DNA of 51,548 nt from a bacterium (GCA_028688815.1 JAQTXJ010000005.1:1-51548); one strand, 5' to 3'; positions 19,546-29,593 are shown, counted from the stretch's first letter. Notes: generated by a model from the letters alone, not told the origin. Translations and numbers: made by a program.

Positions 19546-19776
19546 ATGATGAGAGAAAGCGGAAATATGTGTCAAATGGGTGGTGGCCCAAGATTTATGG
19601 GATTTAATCAGGGTGGATGCGGTTGTGGCTGTGGCTGTGGCGGCGGAGCTCCACAAAGAAGATTTATGACAAGACGGGAAAAGATTGCTATGCTTGAAGA
19701 CTACAAAAAAGAACTTGAAGCCGAACTAGAAGGGCTTAAAGAAAAAATAGCAAAAATAAAAAGCTGTAGTAAATAA
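19546..19776 (+). CDS. Small Gly/Cys-rich protein with C-terminal coiled coil (DUF5320-like)
   Basis: GGCGCGCGCGGG followed by REKIAMLEDYKKELEAELEGLKEKIAKIK; SD AAAGGAGG. Confidence 0.7.
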   Translation: MMRESGNMCQMGGGPRFMGFNQGGCGCGCGCGGGAPQRRFMTRREKIAMLEDYKKELEAELEGLKEKIAKIKSCSK

Positions 19777-19785
19777 GGGGGAAGA

Positions 19786-20370
19786 ATGAAAATACAAAAA
19801 AAACTTACTTCTGTTATTTTTTCCATAGTATTGATGACATTCTTAAGTGTTCCTGTTCTTGCTGAAAAATCAGACAGAGATGATGATATGGGATGCCCAA
19901 TGATGGGGAAAAAAGTGATTGTGGAAAAAAGAATGGAAAATTGCGAAATGGGAAGAATGGCGAACTGTGAAATGGGGAAGATGCGCAAAGGAGATTGCGA
20001 TTTTAAATGCTGTGACGAAATGAAGCGCGGAATGGATATGCCAGATATTCCAAACCTCACGGAAGACCAGAAGATAAAGATGAAAAAAATTCATCTTGAA
20101 GCAAAGAAAGACCTTCTTAGAATGGAAGCGGACTTAGAAATCAAAAACATTGAATTCAAAGAATTGATGGATGATAACATGAATGAAGGTTTGATTTATT
20201 CTAAGATAGATGAAATCGGAAAGATACGAACGGAAATACAAAAGAAGAAAGTTGGGACTATGTTGGCGGTCAGTAATCTTTTAACGAAAGAACAAAAAGC
20301 ATCTCTTAAAAAAGAAATGTGTCCAATGATGCGTAAAGAGAAAATAGATAAGAAAATGGATAGAAACTAA
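19786..20370 (+). CDS. Met/Cys-rich Spy/CpxP-like periplasmic protein
   Basis: Signal peptide; MGCPMMGKK, CEMGRMANCEMGKMRKGDCDFKCCDEM; LTEDQKIKMKKIHLEAKKDLLRMEADL. Confidence 0.72.
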   Translation: MKIQKKLTSVIFSIVLMTFLSVPVLAEKSDRDDDMGCPMMGKKVIVEKRMENCEMGRMANCEMGKMRKGDCDFKCCDEMKRGMDMPDIPNLTEDQKIKMKKIHLEAKKDLLRMEADLEIKNIEFKELMDDNMNEGLIYSKIDEIGKIRTEIQKKKVGTMLAVSNLLTKEQKASLKKEMCPMMRKEKIDKKMDRN

Positions 20371-20382
20371 GAAGAAAAGATT

Positions 20383-20420
20383 TACAAAAAAAGGACAGGT
20401 GTTTCACCTGTCCTTTTTTT
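20383..20420 (+). terminator. Rho-independent terminator
   Basis: aaaaaaaGGACAGGTGtttCACCTGTCCttttttt. Confidence 0.92.
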
Positions 20421-20630
20421 ATTTTCTATGAAGGATAGAAAATGTTTCATACCAAACTGTATTCAGAATAATCAAGGTGTTCTCTTGTCTGATTGTCTGC
20501 CCATTCTTTTGGTCTCGTAGAAAACATTTTGTTGTCATACCCGAAGGAAAAAGCAATTTCTTTGGAAACTACGAAAAAATATCCATTTATTGACAAGAAC
20601 ATTAATTTCTATTAACTGTAGATAGTAATT

Positions 20631-21731
20631 ATGAAAAAAGATATTAAGATCGGTATAGATGCGAGAGTATTGCAAACGGGTTTTGCAAATAAAGGTATTG
20701 GAACATACGATTATAATTTAATTAAAAACCTCATTAAACTAAATACGAATTTTCAATTCTCTTTCTATGTTTTCAACAATTCCGAAATCCCGGATATTAT
20801 AAAAAACGAAAAACTAATTAAACTGCATAGACATAAAAAATTTAATATTTTTTATCAACAATTTATTACATTAAAAAATAATATTGATGTTTTTCATAAC
20901 CTTTTATCTATAGGCCCTACGCCTGAAATCGTTCTTCCATTTTTTCAATTTAAGAAAACTATCGGTACCGTTTTTGATTTAACCTTTTACAAGTTACCAG
21001 ATAAATGGTCTCAATTTATTTCAAATACAAAAGACTACAGATTGCAAATTCATGCATTAAAAAAGGCTCAAAGAGTTATCTCTATTTCATCGTATGTAAA
21101 AGATGACTTAATTAAAACATTTGCTGTCCCGGGAAAAAAAGTAGTTGCTGTACATGGGGGCGTAGATTTAAATATCTTCAAACCATTAGAATTACAAGAG
21201 GAATTGGAACATATAAAAAATAAATATAACATAAAAAACAATTTTATCCTTGGTGTTGGGGATGTTGGAGACTATAAAAAAAATATAAAAACGCTGTTTA
21301 AATTAATAGAATTCTTGCCCGATTTTAAGCTTGTTATAGCAGGCAATCCCGGTAATATTAAAAATTCAAATCCAAAAATTATTTTTGTCGGCGAAGTATC
21401 TCAACAAGAATTAACACTATTGTATAATTTAGCCTCTGTGTTCGTATTCCCGAGTTTTGCCGAAGGGTTAGGGTTCCCTGTTCTTGAAGCAATGGCTTCA
21501 GGATGCCCTGTTATTGCTTCTGACAGGACTTCTTTACCGGAAATATTGGGTGATGCGGGTATGTTGGTTGCCCCTTCCGATATAAAAGGGATGATGCAAG
21601 CTATAAAAACAATAACCGGGAATAACGAGTTCAGGCAGGATATTATACATAAAGGTTTAAAGCGTGCAAAAGTTTTTTCCTGGGAAAATTGTGCTAAAAA
21701 AACAATGCAATTGTATGAAGAAATTGCCTGA
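20631..21731 (+). CDS. Glycosyltransferase family 4
   Basis: GIDARVL...GIGTY; VFVFPSFAEGLGFPVLEAMASGCPVIASDRTSLPEILGDAG. Confidence 0.95.
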   Translation: MKKDIKIGIDARVLQTGFANKGIGTYDYNLIKNLIKLNTNFQFSFYVFNNSEIPDIIKNEKLIKLHRHKKFNIFYQQFITLKNNIDVFHNLLSIGPTPEIVLPFFQFKKTIGTVFDLTFYKLPDKWSQFISNTKDYRLQIHALKKAQRVISISSYVKDDLIKTFAVPGKKVVAVHGGVDLNIFKPLELQEELEHIKNKYNIKNNFILGVGDVGDYKKNIKTLFKLIEFLPDFKLVIAGNPGNIKNSNPKIIFVGEVSQQELTLLYNLASVFVFPSFAEGLGFPVLEAMASGCPVIASDRTSLPEILGDAGMLVAPSDIKGMMQAIKTITGNNEFRQDIIHKGLKRAKVFSWENCAKKTMQLYEEIA

Positions 21732-21771
21732 AAGTAAACTCCTAACAAACTTTTAATAGTAAAAAATAATT

Positions 21772-22593
21772 TTATTCTCTACTTATTTTAAAAATGTTCA
21801 TACTCCCGGTTCGATAGCCCTCAATATCCAAAGTTATATAAGCATAACCAAGAGATTTTAGTTTTTTTGCAACCTGTCTTCTAATGGCAATGTCCCAGAA
21901 TAACTTAATATCTGTATCCCTTACTTCTATCCTTGCAATGTTATTATGATGTCTAACTCGAACTTCTTTTAAACCTAAATCTAAAAGATATTTCTCTGCA
22001 AGTTCTACCATTTTAAGTTTGTGCTTGGTTAACGTATCCCCATAAGGGAATCTGCTTGCAAAACATGGAAAAGCTGGTTTGTCCCACGTTGGTAATCCAT
22101 ACTGTTTTGAAAGGAGACGAATATCTTTTTTGCTCAGTTTTGCATCTTTCAATGGACTATAAATGTTATATTCCATACAGGCTTTCATACCAGGTCTGAA
22201 ATCTTTTATATCATCAAAATTTGTACCATCTAGAATATAATTTAGATTGTTTGATTTAGCAATAATTGCAATATGGGCAAATAAGTCTAGTTTGCACCAG
22301 TAACATCTATCTTTGGGATTAGAATAAATTTTAGGATTTTTTAATGGATTCTCTTCAATAACTATATGCTTAACTGATAGTTTTTGGGCCATCTTCTTGG
22401 CAAATTCTATTTCCGAATCGGGATAAAATACAGAACTTCCCGTAACTGCCAAAACCTTTTTAGAAGGTATCGCATCTCTTGCAACTTTCAGCAGTAGAGT
22501 GCTATCTACGCCGCCGGAATAAGCAATTACTACACTCCCAAGATTTTTTAAGTTAGTTTTAAGAGTATGTAATTTTTTATCTAAAATCTTCAT
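21772..22593 (-). CDS. larE: ATP-dependent sacrificial sulfur transferase LarE
   Basis: AYSGGVDSTLLLKVA PP-loop; DRCYWCK; PAFPCFASRFPYGD with conserved Cys; VRVRHHNNIARIEV. Confidence 0.92.
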   Translation of the reverse strand: MKILDKKLHTLKTNLKNLGSVVIAYSGGVDSTLLLKVARDAIPSKKVLAVTGSSVFYPDSEIEFAKKMAQKLSVKHIVIEENPLKNPKIYSNPKDRCYWCKLDLFAHIAIIAKSNNLNYILDGTNFDDIKDFRPGMKACMEYNIYSPLKDAKLSKKDIRLLSKQYGLPTWDKPAFPCFASRFPYGDTLTKHKLKMVELAEKYLLDLGLKEVRVRHHNNIARIEVRDTDIKLFWDIAIRRQVAKKLKSLGYAYITLDIEGYRTGSMNIFKISRE

Positions 22594-24756
22594 TTAATTT
22601 CCAAATTCTACTGATACTTTTCCGTAAAACTCTCTTCCGATAATTGGTCCCCAGTAATATTCGGTTGTCCCTTCGCCGTGCTGCTTCAGGTAGTAATCAA
22701 AAATATTATTAATTCCCAGATTAAATTTAATAGGCCCAAATTTCTTAGATGTGTTAAAATTAGAAACAGGATATACAGGGGAATTATGATGGTGAACACT
22801 TCCATCTTTGTAAACTGTTTGGACAGCCATTGGTCCATTAACATTACCTGTGATATTAAATTCAAGTTCAGAATCTTTACGATATGTAACGGAATAATCG
22901 GCTCCCCATTGATTTATAAATGGCAAAATATGACCGTTTTCAGATTCAGGGGATAATGCAAAGCCTCCGACTGTTAAATCCAAATTGTTTGAATAAGGCG
23001 TAAAATTAAATGAAAGTTCTACGCCTTTTGAAGTAACTTCCTCATCCAAGTTGTAATAATAAAAAACAGCCCTTTGCGTAACACTATCTATGCCTTCTAA
23101 CCTTGTATTTATAAAATTACTTACATGATGATAAAAAGAATTAAGTTTTAAATCCACTATCAGGTCTCCAATAGTGGTTAGCTTGCTAATTCCTCCTTCT
23201 GCCGACAATCCTTTTTCGCTTAATAGATTTGTGTCTCTTTTGACGGTGTAACGGTATCCTGCAGGTAAATTCTCAACGCTTCCAAATATGATAGACGGCG
23301 TTCTATAGCCTGTGCCGGCAGCAAAATTGAAATCTAATCCCAGCAATGTAAACTTTATAGCCCCATATGGTGACAAGATTTCGCCATATTTGGAATTGAA
23401 GTCAACTCGGGCAGCCGCAAAAACTTCTATCCCTCCGGGTTTCCAATGAGGAGTGGAAAGCCCAACTCCATAATTATCTTCATCGTAAGCTTCAAAAAGT
23501 CTTACATCATAAAGGTATTCATGGTTCAACGAAACTCCTAATGTGAATTGTCCAAGCATAGCGGAAAGTTCACTGTATAAGTTTTTTTGCTCGGCCGAAT
23601 AATCCTTGTTCTCAACAATACCATCCTCAGTATAAGAAGATGCAGCTATTTTAAACTTCAGTGGAATGATTGGGGAATTTATACGACTTTGATTCCAGAG
23701 ATTCCAGCAACGGGCAGAAATTTTTTCTGCATTTGGAATTGTTCCATATTGGTATTCGGGAACTATAACACCACTTTTTCGAACTTCATTAGTAATGGAC
23801 CCGCCAAAAGTTAAATCATAAAAAGAAGAAGGAGCAATTCTTATGGAGGTAAGATAAATATCTCCTAAATGAGCAGTGTTTTCACTTATCTTATCTTTAT
23901 TAAGGTCAACAAATCCTCGTTCACTATGAGCTGCCATTCCGGTTATTCCGATAACATTGTAAGAATTATTAAACATACCATATATCTCATTTCCGTAATT
24001 ACGATAAGTGTAAGAAGCTTTTGTAATTAGCTGATTAGAAGGTTTTGGAAGAGTTACATTTATAGCCCCGGATATGGCATCACTCCCCCAGATTGCTCCC
24101 GACGCACCTTTCAATATCTCTATTCTGTCCATAAAACTACTAGGAAAAGCAAGTATATACCTTGATGCTAGCCCGGAAACAATAGGTAATCCTTCAAACA
24201 AAATCAACGAAAACCTTCCAGGTAATCCCTGTATTGAAACTTCCGAAGTGTTATTACACATACTGCATTTAGTTTGTAATTCTACTCCCGGTTCTAATTC
24301 AATGGCTTCTCCAAGGGTAGATGCACCTGATTTTTCAGCTGCCTCTTGTGGAATAACAGTAATAGGTTCTGGAGTCTTTATTCTGTGAATAGTTTCTTTA
24401 CGCCCGGTAACTTCTACTGCTTTAAGCTGAATAGCAGATTCTTCTAAGACAACATCTTTTTTTACTTTTTGTCCATGCATAACCATAACGGTAAGTGTTT
24501 CTGGCGTAAAACCAATGTATTGATAGATAATTTTAAATTCTCCATGATTTGGAACTTCAATAGTATACTTTCCATTGTTATCAGTTACTCCTCCTATTGT
24601 ATAGCCATCTAACCAAATTTGGGCGGCAACTAAGGGATTTCCATTTTTGTCATGAACTTTCCCTTCTATTGCTCCGTGGAAAGCAAAAATGGGCGTATTT
24701 AACCAAAGAGTTGTAATCAAGACAAACATTAGATTATTCCTTATGTATTTTTTCAT
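22594..24756 (-). CDS. TonB-dependent receptor with carboxypeptidase-regulatory-like N-terminal domain
   Basis: IEGKVHDKNGNPLVAAQIWLDG; plug VSIQGLPGRFSLILFEGLPI...GSDAISGAINVTL; C-terminal barrel ending in EFGN. Confidence 0.93.
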   Translation of the reverse strand: MKKYIRNNLMFVLITTLWLNTPIFAFHGAIEGKVHDKNGNPLVAAQIWLDGYTIGGVTDNNGKYTIEVPNHGEFKIIYQYIGFTPETLTVMVMHGQKVKKDVVLEESAIQLKAVEVTGRKETIHRIKTPEPITVIPQEAAEKSGASTLGEAIELEPGVELQTKCSMCNNTSEVSIQGLPGRFSLILFEGLPIVSGLASRYILAFPSSFMDRIEILKGASGAIWGSDAISGAINVTLPKPSNQLITKASYTYRNYGNEIYGMFNNSYNVIGITGMAAHSERGFVDLNKDKISENTAHLGDIYLTSIRIAPSSFYDLTFGGSITNEVRKSGVIVPEYQYGTIPNAEKISARCWNLWNQSRINSPIIPLKFKIAASSYTEDGIVENKDYSAEQKNLYSELSAMLGQFTLGVSLNHEYLYDVRLFEAYDEDNYGVGLSTPHWKPGGIEVFAAARVDFNSKYGEILSPYGAIKFTLLGLDFNFAAGTGYRTPSIIFGSVENLPAGYRYTVKRDTNLLSEKGLSAEGGISKLTTIGDLIVDLKLNSFYHHVSNFINTRLEGIDSVTQRAVFYYYNLDEEVTSKGVELSFNFTPYSNNLDLTVGGFALSPESENGHILPFINQWGADYSVTYRKDSELEFNITGNVNGPMAVQTVYKDGSVHHHNSPVYPVSNFNTSKKFGPIKFNLGINNIFDYYLKQHGEGTTEYYWGPIIGREFYGKVSVEFGN

Positions 24757-24915
24757 TATATTTATTAGACAGCAAAGTTACAAAAAACTTACGATCTAAA
24801 TAAATATATTTCTTAAAATTAACCCATCTGAACTCTTATATTTATTGTTAAAGCTTTCGAAAACTGGAGTTCAAGATAGATAAGAAAATAACAGTTTTGT
24901 GTTTTTTACCTGGAA

Positions 24916-25398
24916 TTATTTTGTAGCAGCACTGTTTTTAATGGCTTTCTTTGAATCAAGGTTTTCTTTAAAACTTATAAGAAGCCATAATACGATCCCT
25001 ATGGTTATACTTGAATCTGCGACATTAAATACATAAAACCGTGCATTCCCTATGCCGAAATCAATAAAATCTATTACTGCTTTTACCCTAATCCTGTCTA
25101 TTAAATTTCCAAAAGCCCCGCTGAGTATTAACAGTAGTGGTAAATTGTATTTAATATCTATTTTCTTTAACATAAAAATAATTAAAACAATTGCGATAAT
25201 TACAAATGGTATGTATGGGATACTGAAATTCAAGCCGAAAACTCCATTTTTATTATATAAAAGTGTGAATTGTAGAAAATTTCCAATTATATGTAACGAC
25301 TGATATTCAACGAGGTTTTTTGCTATTAAAAATTTTGTTAACTGGTCTGCTACTATTATAGCTAAAACAATTGTGATTTTTCTCCACATTTTATGCAA
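24916..25398 (-). CDS. lspA: Lipoprotein signal peptidase
   Basis: VADQLTKFLIAKNL; GAFGNLIDRIRVKAVIDFIDF; FNVADSSITIG. Confidence 0.94.
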   Translation of the reverse strand: MHKMWRKITIVLAIIVADQLTKFLIAKNLVEYQSLHIIGNFLQFTLLYNKNGVFGLNFSIPYIPFVIIAIVLIIFMLKKIDIKYNLPLLLILSGAFGNLIDRIRVKAVIDFIDFGIGNARFYVFNVADSSITIGIVLWLLISFKENLDSKKAIKNSAATK

Positions 25399-26261
25399 AA
25401 TTCCGCATGCGGAATGGCTCTAAGTCTATTGACATCTATCAATTCTCCACAGGATTCGCATATGCCGTAATTTCCGGATGCTAATCTGTCTAACGCCCCA
25501 TGAATTTTTCGTAATTCTTTCACAATAGAGCTTATCATATAAGAATTTTGTTCCTTTGTTTCTGTATCGCTTGCAATATCTCCTATATGCAATGGATGGC
25601 TTGATGCATCTCCGGAATCTTCCTGTTGAGTATGTCTGAATTTTTCTTCTAATTTTGTCAGCCTGCTTTCAAGGTCTGTTTTTCTTTTTAAAAGCAAGTT
25701 TCTTATATATTGTAATTCTTTTTCGTCTAATGCCTTGACTGGACTTTTCTTTGTTTTCTTGTCGGTAGTTAAGTTTGAGGTAATAGTTTTAGTCGTTACC
25801 TTTTTTAACTGGGGCTTTATTTCTTTTTGTATTTTGGATAAAATGGGCTTCGCTTTTGGTGGAGTCTTGAGTGATTTTGGTTTTGTCTTTGAAGGGGCTT
25901 TTTTAAGTAAGACGGGTTTCTTTGTTTTGCTACTCTTGATAGCAGTAGCAGTTTTAACTTTAGGCATGACTTTCTTTATTCTACTCGTTTTGGAACTAAT
26001 TTTATTTAACATTTTGGATTTTTTTATTTTAAGTTTGCCTGAAGTAGATTTAGCTTTGAATGTTTTGTTATTTTTTGACACCGGTTTAGACTTTTTAATT
26101 AATACAGGTTTTGCCCGTTTTACAACAGTTTTTATTTTTTTCGCTGTTTGTAACTTAGTTTTCTTTATTTTAAGTTTAGCTTTGTTCCCTTTGCTGGACG
26201 GCAGGTTCTTTTTGCTTTTTTTAACCTTCAACAGGTTCTTTTTTTTCGATTTCTTTTTCAT
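25362..26261 (-). CDS. DksA/TraR C4 zinc-finger protein with about 170-aa Lys-rich N-terminal extension
   Basis: C-term RLASGNYGICESCGELIDVNRLRAIPHAEFCIKC; N-term KKKSKKKNLLKVKKSKK... almost devoid of acidic residues. Confidence 0.88.
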   Translation of the reverse strand: MKKKSKKKNLLKVKKSKKNLPSSKGNKAKLKIKKTKLQTAKKIKTVVKRAKPVLIKKSKPVSKNNKTFKAKSTSGKLKIKKSKMLNKISSKTSRIKKVMPKVKTATAIKSSKTKKPVLLKKAPSKTKPKSLKTPPKAKPILSKIQKEIKPQLKKVTTKTITSNLTTDKKTKKSPVKALDEKELQYIRNLLLKRKTDLESRLTKLEEKFRHTQQEDSGDASSHPLHIGDIASDTETKEQNSYMISSIVKELRKIHGALDRLASGNYGICESCGELIDVNRLRAIPHAEFCIKCGEKSQLF

Positions 26262-28965
26262 AGTCTTCCTCCTTTATCACTTTACTGCATTTAACACACA
26301 GTGTCGGATGTTCATTGTTTTTACCTACTTCCTTTTCTCTTATCCAGCATCGTTCACATTTATTGTACTCACATAAACTAACCTTAATATCTAACTTTTT
26401 GAACGTAACCATATTTTCTACTCTGTCAACAATAACTTCAGAAACAATAAATATTGAAGGCAATAAAGCCATTTTATCTCTCAATAGAGATAATACCTTT
26501 TCGTCCTTAGAATCAATAATGACAGTTGCCTCCAATCCGCTACCTATGATCTTATTTGCTCTTGCCTGTTCTAATGCAAGCAGGACTTCATCTCTTATTT
26601 CACTTATTAACTCATACTCATTTGCAAGTTTCTCATTTTTCCATTCTTCCTTAACCACGGGTAACTTTTCTAAATGTATGCTACCTGTATTGAAGTATCC
26701 CCAAACTTCTTCGGAAGTAAAAGGTAGTATGGGAGCAATTAATCTTGCAAGAGCGCTTAATGTTTCGGATAAAACTGTCTGCGCGCTCTGACGTGAAATG
26801 GATGACTTGCCGTGAGTATATAACCTGTCTTTTAACGTATCAAAGTAGAATTGTGATAATTCCATAACACAATAGTTATGTATTAAATGATAAACTTTAT
26901 AAAATTCAAATTCTTCATAAGCTTTTGTTACGTTCTCTATAAGAACTGCAAGCTTATGTAACATTAATTTGTCTACTTCCCATAATTTTTCATAAGATAA
27001 TGCTTTTTTATAATCATATAAATTTCCAAGCAAAAACTTAAACGTATTTCTGATTTTCCTGTAAGCTGTTGTAGCCGTTTCCAACCCATCCGTGCTGAAC
27101 ATAATGTCACAGGTGTAATCCAATCCGGAAAGGTATAATCTTACTATGTCTGCCCCGTATTTTTTAATGACTTCCATCGGTTGGACCACATTCCCCTGTG
27201 ATTTTGACATCTTCTTGCCTTCTTTATCAAGTATCAGTCCATGAGTTAAGACCGCTTTAAAACAACTCTGTTCCTCTGTAACCATTGACAAAATTAATGA
27301 ATGCTGGAACCAACATCTGTGCTGGTCAACGGCTTCACAATAAAGATTGGCAGGGAACTTTAGTTTCTCTTTTACCACGGCGTAGTAGCTGGAAGAAGAA
27401 TCAATCCATACGTCAAAAATATCTTCTTCTTTTTTGAATTCTTTGTTCCCGCATTTCGGGCATACTGCATCTATTTTTGTGTTTTCATCAAACCAGATAT
27501 CTGTGCCATTTATCTTAACAAGCCCGATTGCTTTTTCTATTATTTCCGTTGTTAATATTGCTTCTCCGCAAGCTTTACAATATAATGCCGGGATTGGAAT
27601 TCCCCAGCTTCTTTGCCTTGATAAACACCAGTCAGGTCTTTGCATAATGTTATTTGCAATTCTCTTTTTGCTCCATTCGGGCATCCATTTGACTTTTTCA
27701 ATTTCTTCAACGCAACGTGTTCTCAAATTATTATGTTCCATATTTAAGAACCATTGTGGCGTAGCTCGGAATATAAGTGGAGTTTTACATCTCCAGCAAT
27801 GAGGATACGAGTGTTGAAAATCCTCCTTGTACATAAGAGTTCCGTTATTTGTCAGTATTTCTATAATATCTTTATCCGCGTCAAATATATTTTTGCCCTG
27901 TAACTCCGGAACTTCTTCCGTAAAACAACCTTTTTCATCAACAGGAGATAAAATCGGTAGATTATATGTAATGCTTGCCAGGTAATCTTCGTATCCGTGT
28001 CCGGGAGCTATATGAACACAGCCTGTTCCGGATTCGGAAGTCACAAAACTGGATAGTATGATTTTTCCTGTTCTGTCAAGGAATGGATGCTTATATTCTA
28101 TGCCCCCAAGTTCTTTTCCCAAAACGGTTTTTTCAACCTTATAGTCCTTTATTTTTAGTTTTTCGACAACCGTAGGCAATAGGGAATCTGCCATTATAAG
28201 AGTTTCTTTTTCGGTTTTAACAAAATTGTATTTGAATCCCGAGTTTATTGCGCATGCAACGTTTGCCGGGAGCGTCCATGGAGTAGTAGTCCATATTAAA
28301 ATATAAGTGTCCGGCATAGACAATATCTTGAATTTAACGTAAACGGATGGCGAAGTGAAATCTTTATAGTCAAGCTCTGCTTCGGCAAGTGCAGTCCTGC
28401 ATTTTGTACACCAGTGAACGGGTCGTTTTGCGCGGTATATATATCCTTTGGAAACCATTATTTTAAATACTTCCAAAACCTTTGCCTCGTATTCTTTGGA
28501 CATAGTAATATATGGATTGTCCCAGTCTGCAAAAGTTCCTAATCTCTTGAATTCCTGTCGTTGTATATCAACGGATTCTTCCGCATATTTCTTACATTCT
28601 TGCCTGAGCTGGTTTTTGGTAGAAAAACTTTTAGCGCCTTTCTTCTTAATAACCGCGTGTTCTATCGGCATTCCGTGACAATCCCAACCCGGTATGAAAT
28701 GGACTTTATAACCTGCCAGGATTTTATACCTGATAACCATATCCTTAAGTACACGGTTAAAGGCTGTCCCTAAGTGCGCATGTTCGTTCGCATAAGGTGG
28801 TCCATCATGAAATATATATTCGGGCGCATTAGCTCTATTTTCCTGTATGAGATTATATAAACCAGTGTCTGCCCAGTTTTTAAGAATGTCTGCTTCTTTC
28901 TGGACTAGATTCGCACGCATAGGAAATGCGGTACGCGGTAATATTACGGTATCTTTGTAAAGCAT
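26221..28965 (-). CDS. ileS: Isoleucyl-tRNA synthetase
   Basis: GPPYANEHAHLGTAFN, PGWDCHGMPIE, KKMSKSQGN, C-terminal CERCWIREKE...CVKC zinc site. Confidence 0.97.
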   Translation of the reverse strand: MLYKDTVILPRTAFPMRANLVQKEADILKNWADTGLYNLIQENRANAPEYIFHDGPPYANEHAHLGTAFNRVLKDMVIRYKILAGYKVHFIPGWDCHGMPIEHAVIKKKGAKSFSTKNQLRQECKKYAEESVDIQRQEFKRLGTFADWDNPYITMSKEYEAKVLEVFKIMVSKGYIYRAKRPVHWCTKCRTALAEAELDYKDFTSPSVYVKFKILSMPDTYILIWTTTPWTLPANVACAINSGFKYNFVKTEKETLIMADSLLPTVVEKLKIKDYKVEKTVLGKELGGIEYKHPFLDRTGKIILSSFVTSESGTGCVHIAPGHGYEDYLASITYNLPILSPVDEKGCFTEEVPELQGKNIFDADKDIIEILTNNGTLMYKEDFQHSYPHCWRCKTPLIFRATPQWFLNMEHNNLRTRCVEEIEKVKWMPEWSKKRIANNIMQRPDWCLSRQRSWGIPIPALYCKACGEAILTTEIIEKAIGLVKINGTDIWFDENTKIDAVCPKCGNKEFKKEEDIFDVWIDSSSSYYAVVKEKLKFPANLYCEAVDQHRCWFQHSLILSMVTEEQSCFKAVLTHGLILDKEGKKMSKSQGNVVQPMEVIKKYGADIVRLYLSGLDYTCDIMFSTDGLETATTAYRKIRNTFKFLLGNLYDYKKALSYEKLWEVDKLMLHKLAVLIENVTKAYEEFEFYKVYHLIHNYCVMELSQFYFDTLKDRLYTHGKSSISRQSAQTVLSETLSALARLIAPILPFTSEEVWGYFNTGSIHLEKLPVVKEEWKNEKLANEYELISEIRDEVLLALEQARANKIIGSGLEATVIIDSKDEKVLSLLRDKMALLPSIFIVSEVIVDRVENMVTFKKLDIKVSLCEYNKCERCWIREKEVGKNNEHPTLCVKCSKVIKEEDYEKEIEKKEPVEG

Positions 28966-29035
28966 AAGATTGGAGTTTATAATAGTAGTCTTATAAAAGT
29001 CAAGTAATATCTTAAATTAAAGGCTATATGCGAAA

Positions 29036-29593
29036 TTAAAAACTAATTGATTCTCCGTTATATGGTCCGTATAGCATTTTAAAAATTATAAATATAAGGC
29101 AGAGATAGACTGTTGCAATAAGGATTTTATGTAATTTCGTTAATCTTAATTTTTCCTTGTACTTGGATAATAGTTTTTTTATAACAAAATTCAGTATAAA
29201 AAATAATGAGAAGAATACCAGCATATTCAGTGAATCACCCCATACACTTGTAATAAGATAAGAAGAATACCAGAATGCCCATAGCCATAAAATGTTTGTA
29301 AATAATGGATTTATTCGCCATCTTTTGCTTGCATAACTTTCAATTACTCCAAATATAGTCATTATACCTATTAAAAGTAATGTTTTTAGTATTTCATTCT
29401 TGTCTCCGGACAAAAGGGGCGGAATGATTAAAGTAGCTATGAAAGAAATGCCAAAAAAATACCCAACTGCCTTTTCGCTTTTGGACTCCTTTTCTACCCT
29501 AAATAACAAAAGATACAAAAGAAATACCCCGATTATGATTGTAAGAATTGTGCAAATAATAAGCAAGGGCAAACTGGATAATATTTTTTCCAT
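29036..29593 (-). CDS. Hypothetical polytopic membrane protein
   Basis: Several hydrophobic segments, no recognised family. Confidence 0.55.
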   Translation of the reverse strand: MEKILSSLPLLIICTILTIIIGVFLLYLLLFRVEKESKSEKAVGYFFGISFIATLIIPPLLSGDKNEILKTLLLIGIMTIFGVIESYASKRWRINPLFTNILWLWAFWYSSYLITSVWGDSLNMLVFFSLFFILNFVIKKLLSKYKEKLRLTKLHKILIATVYLCLIFIIFKMLYGPYNGESISF

